DNA from: Pseudomonadota bacterium
GTDB taxonomy: Bacteria; Pseudomonadota; Gammaproteobacteria; Xanthomonadales; Xanthomonadaceae
Direction: 5' to 3'
NCBI GenBank assembly: GCA_023419315.1
Contig: JAEZYE010000046.1
Location: 1 to 20,151 of the forward strand
DNA: 20,151 bases
Below, piece after piece: positions 14,484 through 20,151 of the stretch. A program made the translations under genes and the position numbers. Each line of letters starts with the position of its first letter. Position 1 is the stretch's first letter. The notes below the pieces were generated by a model, which was given only the letters and a program-made list of their open reading frames with translations, did not search any database and was not told the DNA's origin.

Positions 14484-15322
14484 CGCCGTTTCCGGTTCCC
14501 ATCGCGATGGGAACGCTGCACGGGCTGCGGGGCGGCGAGCCCGGCGGCGCGCGGGTCATCGCGCTGCATGGCTGGCTCGACAACGCGGCCTCGTTCGTCC
14601 CGCTGGCATCACGCCTGCGCGGCGTCGAACTGGTGATGCCGGATCTGCCCGGGCATGGGCGCAGCGTCCATCTCGGGCCGGGCGCGGAATACACCAGCGG
14701 CGTCGCCGTGAATGCGGTACTGGATCTGGCCGATGCGCTGGGCTGGGACGAATTCTCGCTGCTCGGTCATTCGATGGGCGCCGGCATTGCCAGCCTGGTC
14801 GCGGCGTCTTCCCCTCGGCGCGTGCGGCGACTGGTCGTGATCGAGGCCTTGGGCGGGCTGGCCGAAACGGTCGAGCGCACCGCCGCGCGCTGGCAGGAAG
14901 CCATCGCCGCCGCGCGCGCGTTGCCCGGCAAACGCCTGCGCGTGTTTCCCGATCTCGCCGCGCCGGTGCGCGCCCGCATGCAGGCCAACCAGCTGAGCGA
15001 GCCCAGCGCGCGGTTGCTGGTCGAGCGCGGCGTGCGCGAGGTCGAAGGCGGTTACGTCTGGAGCAGCGATCCCCGCCTGACCCTGCCCACGCCGCAGCGC
15101 CTGGACGAGGCGCAGATCGCCGCACTGGTCGCGAGCATCGCGTGCCCGACCCGCGTGATCTATGCCGAACCGGCCCAGCCGTATTTTCCCGAGCCCCTGC
15201 GCACTACGCGCGCCCGGTTGCTGCCGCACGGCGAGCTGATCGTCCTGCCGGGCTCGCACCACCTGCACATGGATGACGCCGACGCGGTGGCCGCCGCCAT
15301 CGGCGATTTCTTCCTCGCCTGA
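14474..15322 (+). CDS. Alpha/beta hydrolase (SERHL/MhpC-like serine hydrolase)
   Basis: The 282-residue protein is an alpha/beta hydrolase. It has HGWLDNAASF (oxyanion loop, 32-41), DLPGHGRS (57-64), the nucleophile elbow GHSMGAG (98-104, Ser100) and a C-terminal histidine block GSHHLHMDD, where one of His262-265 should complete the triad. The substrate is unknown. No signal peptide is present, so it should be cytosolic. It starts at an ATG inside the hemH end (10-bp overlap), so it is translationally coupled to hemH, although a haem-related role does not follow. The upstream open frame to 14189 is hemH in another frame. It ends at a bidirectional terminator. Confidence 0.92.
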   Translation: MELTPFPVPIAMGTLHGLRGGEPGGARVIALHGWLDNAASFVPLASRLRGVELVMPDLPGHGRSVHLGPGAEYTSGVAVNAVLDLADALGWDEFSLLGHSMGAGIASLVAASSPRRVRRLVVIEALGGLAETVERTAARWQEAIAAARALPGKRLRVFPDLAAPVRARMQANQLSEPSARLLVERGVREVEGGYVWSSDPRLTLPTPQRLDEAQIAALVASIACPTRVIYAEPAQPYFPEPLRTTRARLLPHGELIVLPGSHHLHMDDADAVAAAIGDFFLA

Positions 15323-15340
15323 GTTCCGCACTGAAAAGAA

Positions 15341-15365
15341 AAAGCCCGCGATCTTCGCGGGCTTT
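15341..15365. terminator. Bidirectional Rho-independent terminator
   Basis: A perfect 11-bp stem (15341-15351 with 15355-15365) with a 3-nt loop is followed by TTTT on the plus side. It is preceded by an A-rich run (15334-15343) giving T residues on the minus side. It serves both convergent units: hemH-hydrolase (plus) and the lipoprotein gene (minus). Confidence 0.9.
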
Positions 15366-15400
15366 TCTGCATCGCCTCGATGCCAGGCGCTTGTGCAGGC

Positions 15401-15910
15401 TCAGTTCGCGGCGGTTTCCGGCGCGATCACCTGCAGGCCGACCGTGACGGTCTTGCCGGGTTCTTCGGCGTTGAACGACACCGTCGCCTTGCGCTCGCCT
15501 TTCTCGTAGGCCAGCAGGCCATCGTTGGCGCTGCCCTGCATCGCCATCGTCTGCTTCCAGCCTTCCTTTTCCATCATCGCGCGGGCTTCGGCGTAGAGCT
15601 TGGCGACTTCGCCCTGCGCGGTGAGGGCGACGAGCTGCGTGTTGTTCATTTCCATCACGCTGCTGACGACGTACTCGGGCGGCAGGTAGATGTCCTTGGG
15701 GAAGGTGGCCGGCAGCGTGGCCGTATCGCCACCGCTGATCTTCATTTCGCCGTCGTCGGTCTTGATGGTGACCTGTTCGCCGTCCTGGTCCACTTCGACC
15801 TCATGGCCGGTCGCACCCTTGATCGCTGCCTCGGCGAGCGCTTCCTCGGCCGACTTCTTGCACGCGGTCAGCGCCAGCGCGATACAGCAAAGCAACCACA
15901 ATCCACGCAT
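15401..15910 (-). CDS. Hypothetical lipoprotein
   Basis: The 169-residue product starts MRGLWLLCCIALALTAC, a lipoprotein signal with Cys17 as the lipidated residue. Lys-Lys follows, which fits outer-membrane sorting. A short helical segment (about 20-30) leads into a beta-rich part (EVEVDQDGEQVTIKTDDGEM). Then comes the conserved-looking stretch FPKDIYLPPEYVVSS and a helix-strand end that may bind small ligands or protein. I do not recognise the family. The ATG at 15910 is preferred: GGAGG lies seven bases upstream, whereas the TTG at 15916 would sit on it. The gene is on its own between the bidirectional terminator and the metallopeptidase gene, 62 bp from the latter. Confidence 0.82.
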   Translation of the reverse strand: MRGLWLLCCIALALTACKKSAEEALAEAAIKGATGHEVEVDQDGEQVTIKTDDGEMKISGGDTATLPATFPKDIYLPPEYVVSSVMEMNNTQLVALTAQGEVAKLYAEARAMMEKEGWKQTMAMQGSANDGLLAYEKGERKATVSFNAEEPGKTVTVGLQVIAPETAAN

Positions 15911-15972
15911 TTCCAACCTCCGTTCGATGTCTTGGGCGTCAGCCCTTCATGGGCAGAACGTGGGTTGCCGGC

Positions 15973-16758
15973 TCAACCGGACAACAGCGCGCGCAACCCG
16001 GCTTTCAGGCGGCGGCCTTCCGCATGGAAGTAGGCGCGCTCTTCGCGCCAGGCCGGGAAACGTTGCTCGACCTCGTGCCAGAACGCGGCCGAATGATTGG
16101 CGTGGATCAGATGGCAGAGTTCGTGCACGAGGACGTATTCGAACGCCGACGGCCGGCCCAGCACCAACGACAGATCCAGCGTCATCGATCCATCCGGACT
16201 CAGCGAGCCCCATTGGGACGACATGATCTTGAATCGCACGCGCGCGGGCGGACGCGGCAGGCCGTCCAGATAGCGCGGCATCCAGCGGCCGACATCGGCG
16301 CGTGCTTCGGTTTCGTAGAACTGACGCAACTGCCGCCGCAGACCGGCTTCGCCGGCGCGTGCGGGCACGCGGAAACGCAGTTGCCCGCCTTCGTTCAGCA
16401 GCGCCGCGTAGCGTCCGGCTTCCCACAGCACCGGCAGCGTGTCGCCGCGCAGAGGCAGCGCCGGTGTCGTGAAGGGTTGCAGCGGTTGCAGGCTCTCGCC
16501 ATCGACGTGGCGATCCAGTTGCATCTGCAGCCAGTGGCGGTGCTGCTGCAGGAAGCGCTCGCCGGAAATCCGGCTGGCGCGAATCGGCAGGGTGAGGCGC
16601 GCGCCGCGTTCGTCCACACTGAGCTTGAGCCGCTTGGCGCGCGGATCGCGCACGCGCGACACGATCACGCGGCGGCCGTCATCCAGCGCGAGCGTCATCT
16701 CGTCACGCTCGATGGTGCGCGACGGTCGGGTGATCAGGCGATGCAGCAGCGAGGACAT
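15973..16758 (-). CDS. YgjP-like zinc metallopeptidase (DUF45 type)
   Basis: The 261-residue protein carries a zinc-peptidase motif of the YgjP/DUF45 type: HELCHLIHANH, with His212, Glu213 and His216 of HExxH and a third ligand His222. The upstream region has the family pattern, with RLKLSVDERGARLTLP near residues 43-58 and MSSQWGSLSPDGSMTLD before the motif. Members are putative metal-dependent hydrolases, often cytosolic, of unknown substrate; similarity to SprT-like proteases is structural only. An internal ATG at residue 21 is an alternative start, and neither has a strong ribosome site. It is followed by the lipoprotein gene on the same strand. Confidence 0.9.
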   Translation of the reverse strand: MSSLLHRLITRPSRTIERDEMTLALDDGRRVIVSRVRDPRAKRLKLSVDERGARLTLPIRASRISGERFLQQHRHWLQMQLDRHVDGESLQPLQPFTTPALPLRGDTLPVLWEAGRYAALLNEGGQLRFRVPARAGEAGLRRQLRQFYETEARADVGRWMPRYLDGLPRPPARVRFKIMSSQWGSLSPDGSMTLDLSLVLGRPSAFEYVLVHELCHLIHANHSAAFWHEVEQRFPAWREERAYFHAEGRRLKAGLRALLSG

Positions 16759-16890
16759 GGGTCGAGCATGGCACGGACGGGTGACGCCGGCATGTGGCGC
16801 AAGTCCTTGTCCGGGACGTGCGGGATCGCGCCTGCCAGAACGTCACGCGGCGCCGGGCAGTGACCCGCCGCCCCACCCGCGACCGGTGGA

Positions 16891-17793
16891 TCAGTCGGCC
16901 TTGCTGAGCTTCAGCGCGTTCTCCAGCACGATGAAGAGGCGCTTCACCTCGCCCGCCATCAGCGCGAAACGTGCGTCGAGTTCGGCGCGCAGGTCGTCGC
17001 GCTCGCTGTTCTCCAGCTGATCGACGACCCCGTCGAGGAACTTCAGCTTGCGGATGATCAGGTCTTCGCCCAGCACGAACGACACGTGGTCATCCAGCGT
17101 CAACGCCAGTCGGGTGACCTGCTTGCCGGCTTCCAGATGCTTGGCGATTTCGTCGCTCTGCAGTTCCTGGTGCTGGCACTTCACCACCGCGCCTCCATCC
17201 ATGGCGTCCTTCATTTCGCACTCTTCGCCCAGGCTCAGCCCTTCGGGCAGCGGTTCGCCGGCAATCCAGCCGGTCATGATCGAACGCGGGGCGATTTCCG
17301 CATTGAGCGGCAGCGCGGGGAAGCTGCCGAGTGCGCGGCGGATTTCCGAAACCGCGTTCTCGCCGCTCTTGCGCGAAGACGTATCGACCGCCACGAAGCC
17401 GTGTTCCAGATCCAGCAGCGCGTCAGTGCGCGAAGGCTTCACGAAGGCGCGCGGCAGCAGCTCCATCAGCAGATCGTCCTTCAGCCGCTTGCGGGTGCGG
17501 CCGGACGGCTTGCGGCCTTCCTTCTCCTCGATTTCATCGAGCTTGCGTGCAAGTAGATCGTTGACCACCGCGCCGGGCAGGATCTTGTCCTCGCCGCCGA
17601 TGCTCAGCCAGATGGAATCGCCGATGCGGTGGGAAAGATTCTCCTCGCCGCGTCCGAACGGGGAAATGAAGCCGCGCGAAGACAATTCCAGCGGACCGAC
17701 CGGCTTGAGCCGGGCTTCGGGAAGCAGTTCGTCCAGTTGCGAGAAGTCGAGCGAAGGGTTGAAGCGGAACAGGGTCAGGTTGCGAAAGAACAT
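16891..17793 (-). CDS. rdgC: Recombination-associated protein RdgC
   Basis: RdgC is a ring-shaped, sequence-independent DNA-binding protein that limits RecA-driven recombination and is associated with the nucleoid. The 300-residue protein matches the family in length. It matches the start (MFFRNLTLFRF), the segment GFISPFGRGEE, and the C-terminal part with LALTLDDHVSFVLGEDLIIRKLKFLD. The start has only a weak ribosome site. It is flanked by ttcA upstream on the same strand, 53 bp away, which may indicate cotranscription, and by a 132-bp gap with no visible gene downstream. Confidence 0.97.
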   Translation of the reverse strand: MFFRNLTLFRFNPSLDFSQLDELLPEARLKPVGPLELSSRGFISPFGRGEENLSHRIGDSIWLSIGGEDKILPGAVVNDLLARKLDEIEEKEGRKPSGRTRKRLKDDLLMELLPRAFVKPSRTDALLDLEHGFVAVDTSSRKSGENAVSEIRRALGSFPALPLNAEIAPRSIMTGWIAGEPLPEGLSLGEECEMKDAMDGGAVVKCQHQELQSDEIAKHLEAGKQVTRLALTLDDHVSFVLGEDLIIRKLKFLDGVVDQLENSERDDLRAELDARFALMAGEVKRLFIVLENALKLSKAD

Positions 17794-17846
17794 GGAAACG
17801 CCGGAAGAAGGGAATCGGGGGGATGGAGCGATGCGTTGGAGCCGGA

Positions 17847-18770
17847 TCAGTCGGGCGAGCCGGCATCCACGTCGCGACCCGGCTCGCTGGCGAGCCAGGC
17901 CTGGGCATCGGCCTGCACCGCGCCTTCGCGATGGCCCAGGCCGAGGAAGTCGAACAGTTTCGGATCACCCAGCTGCGAAGGCCGGATGTCGGTCAGCGCA
18001 CGCGAGATGGTTTCGATGCGGCCGGGCGTTTCGCGCTCCCACGCATCGAGCATCTTCTTCACCTGCTTGCGCTGCAGGTTTTCCTGGCTGCCGCACAGGT
18101 TGCACGGAATGATCGGGAACGCTTTGGCGGCCGCATACGCTTCGATGTCGGTCTCGCGCACGTAGGCCAGCGGACGGATCACCACGTGCTTGCCGTCATC
18201 GGACAGCAGCTTCGGCGGCATGCCCGAGAGCTTGGCGTGGAAGAACAGGTTGAGGAAGAACGTGGCGACCAGATCATCGCGATGGTGGCCGAGCGCGATC
18301 TTGGTGAAACCCTGTTCCTCGGCGTACGAGTACAGCGCACCGCGGCGCAGGCGCGAGCACAGCGAACACATGGTCTTGCCTTCCGGCACGACCCGCGACA
18401 CCACCGAATACGTGTCCTGCTCGAGGATGCGGTACGGCACGCCGATCGAGGCCAGGTAGTCGGGCAGCACGTGTTCGGGGAAGTCCGGCTGCTTCTGATC
18501 CAGATTGACCGCGACCAGTTCGAAATCCACCGGCGCTTTCCTGCGCAGCTGCAGCAGGATGTCCAGCATGGTGTAGCTGTCCTTGCCGCCGGACAGGCAG
18601 ACCATCACTCGATCGCCCTGCTCGATCATCCCGTAGTCGGCAATCGCCTGCCCGACCTGGCGACGCAGGCGCTTGGCCAGCTTGCCTTGCTCGTGGGCCT
18701 GGCGGCGGGGATCCGGAGTGCGCGGCGCGGGATCCGCCAGCGGCTGGGGAAGGGGATGGAGGGCGTTCAT
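17847..18770 (-). CDS. ttcA: tRNA 2-thiocytidine biosynthesis protein TtcA
   Basis: TtcA thiolates cytidine 32 of certain tRNAs with ATP and a 4Fe-4S cluster, in the cytosol. The protein (307 residues from the chosen start) has the PP-loop SGGKDS (60-65), the CxxC pairs CSLC (135-138) and CNLC (223-226), and GHHRDD between them, all typical. An ATG at 18782 would add four residues. The ATG at 18770 is preferred because the following wording (LPQPLADPAPR) fits the usual family start as I remember it, and TACAAT at 18782-18787 looks like a -10 box. No Shine-Dalgarno sequence is visible at either. The gene is divergent from the YdcH gene, 67 bp away. Confidence 0.96.
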   Translation of the reverse strand: MNALHPLPQPLADPAPRTPDPRRQAHEQGKLAKRLRRQVGQAIADYGMIEQGDRVMVCLSGGKDSYTMLDILLQLRRKAPVDFELVAVNLDQKQPDFPEHVLPDYLASIGVPYRILEQDTYSVVSRVVPEGKTMCSLCSRLRRGALYSYAEEQGFTKIALGHHRDDLVATFFLNLFFHAKLSGMPPKLLSDDGKHVVIRPLAYVRETDIEAYAAAKAFPIIPCNLCGSQENLQRKQVKKMLDAWERETPGRIETISRALTDIRPSQLGDPKLFDFLGLGHREGAVQADAQAWLASEPGRDVDAGSPD

Positions 18771-18837
18771 GCAGGCACGCATTGTACCGGGCGCGATCGC
18801 GGTGACGGAGAATCACCGGCCGGTGTACGCTCCGGGC

Positions 18838-19044
18838 GTGGACGTCCAGAACCCCGCCGACATCGCCCAGCAACTCGCCGAACTCCGGCGTGAACACCGC
18901 GGGCTGGACGAGGAAATCGGCCGGCTGGTGGCCAGCATCGAAGCCGACGAAGTGGCGGTGAAGCGCCTCAAGAAGCGCAAGTTGTGGCTGAAGGACTGCA
19001 TCGCCCGTCTGGAAAGCTCGCTCATTCCCGACGAACCGGCGTGA
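18838..19044 (+). CDS. YdcH-like (DUF465) small coiled-coil protein
   Basis: The 68-residue protein is almost all helix: a heptad-like stretch (IAQQLAELRREHRGLDEEIGRL) and a basic C-terminal part ending LKKRKLWLKDCIARLES, as in the YdcH/SlyX-like DUF465 family. Its function is not established. The GTG at 18838 gives the family-like start MDVQNPADIA, but the ribosome site is poor and GTG codons at 18823 or 18802 are possible. The open frame to 18673 overlaps ttcA and is rejected. Its stop codon lies in the loop of a small perfect hairpin. Confidence 0.85.
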   Translation: MDVQNPADIAQQLAELRREHRGLDEEIGRLVASIEADEVAVKRLKKRKLWLKDCIARLESSLIPDEPA

Positions 19045-19050
19045 CGCCGG
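19036..19050 (+). other. Small hairpin with the YdcH stop codon in its loop
   Basis: CCGGCG (19036-19041) pairs with CGCCGG (19045-19050), leaving TGA, the stop codon, as the 3-nt loop. No T tract follows. It is short and may be chance in GC-rich DNA. Confidence 0.5.
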
Positions 19051-19087
19051 GCCGCCGCAGCGGGCCGCAACCTGACGTGATGCGTCA

Positions 19088-19112
19088 CCTCTCCCGCCGC
19101 GCGCGGGAGGGG
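19088..19112 (+). repeat. GC-rich inverted repeat in the YdcH-acyltransferase gap
   Basis: Ten bases (19088-19097) pair with 19103-19112, with one G-T pair and a 5-nt loop. The sequence resembles the short CTCTCCC/GGGAGAG repeats often scattered between genes in Xanthomonadaceae. Only one copy is visible here, so REP status is unproven. The rest of the 176-bp gap has no visible gene. Confidence 0.4.
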
Positions 19113-19220
19113 ATTGCCCGCCGGTCCGCCGGATTCCGCCGTGCGCACCCGCCGGGCAGTTGGCTCGATGTTTGCGTGGGAGTGGGCATCGCTGCTCATT
19201 CCGGACGGAGTCCGGCCGCA

Positions 19221-19916
19221 ATGACCCCTGACCCGGACGCTTCCAACGAGTCTGCCCCGATGCGTGATCCGGTCGCGCCGGTGAACGCGCTGAGCGTACG
19301 CCGCATTCCGCCGGGCGAATCGCTGGGCGACGTGCAGCGTCTGCGCCGCGAGGTGTACTTCCTGGAGCGCGGCAAGACCAACGGTCACGGCAAGCGCATC
19401 GTCGACGGCCTCGATGGCTGCGGCACGACGATGGTGGTGGAGCTGCAGTCGCAGGCCGTGGCGACGCTGCGGCTGCACGACTTCAGCTCGTCGGCGGTGC
19501 AGGTCGAATACGGCAGCCTCTTCCAGGTCGATCGCTTCGCACGCGCCTGGCCACTGGCGGCGGTGGCGGTCGGCACGCGACTGGCGGTGCAGGCCGAGCA
19601 GCGCGCCGAACGCGTGATGGATCGCCTGATGGACGACGCGTACCGCTGGGCACAGGGCAATGGCATCCGGTTCTGGTTGATGGCGTGCGAGCCGTACCTC
19701 ATCGACGCCTTCGAACATTACGGATTCCGCGAGTACCTGCCGCCGGCGATCCTGCCCGGCGGCATCGGCCTGTTGCGCATGGCACTGGTGATTGACGATG
19801 CCGCGCAATTGATCGCTTGCGGTTCGCCGCTGCGTGATCGCGTGGGGGATGCCGGCAAGGGCGCGTCCGCACGCGGCTGGCTGGACAGGAGTTTCGGGGA
19901 AGTGATCCAGGGGTAG
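19221..19916 (+). CDS. GNAT-fold N-acyltransferase (LuxI/FeeM-like N-acyl amino acid synthase)
   Basis: This protein (231 residues) resembles the family that joins acyl chains from acyl-ACP or acyl-CoA to amino acids. Members include FeeM N-acyl amino acid synthases, the PEP-CTERM/exosortase-associated acyltransferases and, more distantly, LuxI. Supporting features are RREVYFLERG (42-51), an acidic pair Asp62/Asp65, the strand ATLRLHDFS (81-89) with Arg84, the helix MDRLMDDAYRWAQ, and HYGFREYLPPA. No signal peptide or span is seen. The start at 19221 follows GGAG by ten bases, a long spacing; ATG at 19260 is an alternative. The substrate is unknown. It has no co-oriented neighbour that would identify a pathway; the next gene is convergent and only partly visible. 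Confidence 0.82.
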   Translation: MTPDPDASNESAPMRDPVAPVNALSVRRIPPGESLGDVQRLRREVYFLERGKTNGHGKRIVDGLDGCGTTMVVELQSQAVATLRLHDFSSSAVQVEYGSLFQVDRFARAWPLAAVAVGTRLAVQAEQRAERVMDRLMDDAYRWAQGNGIRFWLMACEPYLIDAFEHYGFREYLPPAILPGGIGLLRMALVIDDAAQLIACGSPLRDRVGDAGKGASARGWLDRSFGEVIQG

Positions 19917-19997
19917 TGCGGTGTGCAGCGGGCGGCCCTGCGTCGTGGGGACGATGCAGGGTCGCCGCGCGGCGCACGGCCCGCGAGGGGCACCGCC

Positions 19998-20151
19998 TTA
20001 TTCGGCCGGCGCGGCCGGCTCGACCACCGCCGCTTCCGGACTGACGCGTTCGATCGTGTGGCGCAGCTCGCGCCCGAGGATCGCCTTGGCGTCCTTGGCC
20101 CAGGCATCCAGCCGTTCGTCGAACATCAACTTGCTGTTTTCGTCCGGCCAG
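19998..20151 (-). CDS. C-terminus of an unidentified protein (runs off right edge)
   Basis: The last 154 bases hold the 3' end of a minus-strand open frame ending at TAA (19998-20000). The visible 50 residues are helical and charged (ERLDAWAKDAKAILG, ELRHTIERVS), followed by an Ala/Pro/Val/Glu-rich tail ending APAE. I cannot assign a family. Reality is supported by continuous openness, codon use with G/C third positions, and a position 81 bp from the convergent acyltransferase stop. Confidence 0.6.
   Translation of the reverse strand, partial: WPDENSKLMFDERLDAWAKDAKAILGRELRHTIERVSPEAAVVEPAAPAE

Noticed and set aside
18984..19220. N-terminal extension of the acyltransferase
   Set aside because: It overlaps the YdcH gene and is Arg/Gly/Ser-rich without family resemblance; ATG at 19221 is better.
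1..20151. CRISPR arrays, tRNA or rRNA genes, insertion sequences, prophage genes
   Set aside because: I looked for regularly spaced repeats, cloverleaf-type sequences, transposase motifs and terminal inverted repeats by eye and found none I could support.

Overview
The window is a GC-rich piece of bacterial chromosome. Gene content and wording point to the Xanthomonadaceae, most likely a Lysobacter/Luteimonas-type gammaproteobacterium. Signs of this are a VirD4 coupling protein resembling that of the Xanthomonas bacteria-killing type IV secretion system, a long bimodular QueF, RdgC, TtcA, TatABC and an NrdA with a long N-terminal extension. This placement comes from remembered family features, not a database search.

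Layout, left to right. (1) Positions 1-581 hold the N-terminal part of a VirD4/TraG coupling ATPase running off the left edge. (2) At 852-1750 a minus-strand pair encodes a LysM protein with a tandem 19-residue repeat and a lipoprotein, closed by a strong intrinsic terminator. (3) At 1855-5894 lie queF, an exported M20 amidohydrolase, a TauE/SafE-type permease (plus strand) and purU. (4) At 5945-10178 is the class Ia ribonucleotide reductase operon nrdA - small KTSC-like ORF - nrdB on the minus strand. Its leader is the most informative regulatory region of the window: two NrdR-box-like palindromes 32 bp apart bracket a sigma70-type promoter, and a cobalamin riboswitch begins at the predicted transcript 5' end. 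(5) At 10216-13348, in transcription order, are a SYLF-domain protein, a 12-bp stem hairpin, tatA, tatB, tatC and a lipoprotein, all on the minus strand. (6) At 13515-15322 hemH and an overlapping alpha/beta hydrolase lie on the plus strand and end at a bidirectional terminator. (7) At 15401-18770 the minus strand carries a lipoprotein, a YgjP-like zinc metallopeptidase, rdgC and ttcA. (8) At 18838-19916 the plus strand carries a YdcH-like short coiled-coil protein and a LuxI/FeeM-type N-acyltransferase. The last 154 bases hold the C-terminus of an unidentified minus-strand gene.

How the genes work together: NrdA and NrdB form the oxygen-dependent class Ia reductase. The leader suggests that deoxynucleotide status (NrdR) acts at the promoter and adenosylcobalamin acts on the transcript. 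That predicts a B12-dependent class II reductase (NrdJ) elsewhere in the genome that replaces NrdAB when B12 is available. TatABC export folded proteins. Most of the rest is housekeeping: queuosine synthesis, haem synthesis, tRNA thiolation, formate release for purine synthesis and nucleoid/recombination control.

No tRNA, rRNA, insertion sequence, prophage or CRISPR array was seen. The less described items are the small protein inside the RNR operon, the LysM repeat protein and its lipoprotein partner, the lipoprotein after tatC, and the acyltransferase at the right end.
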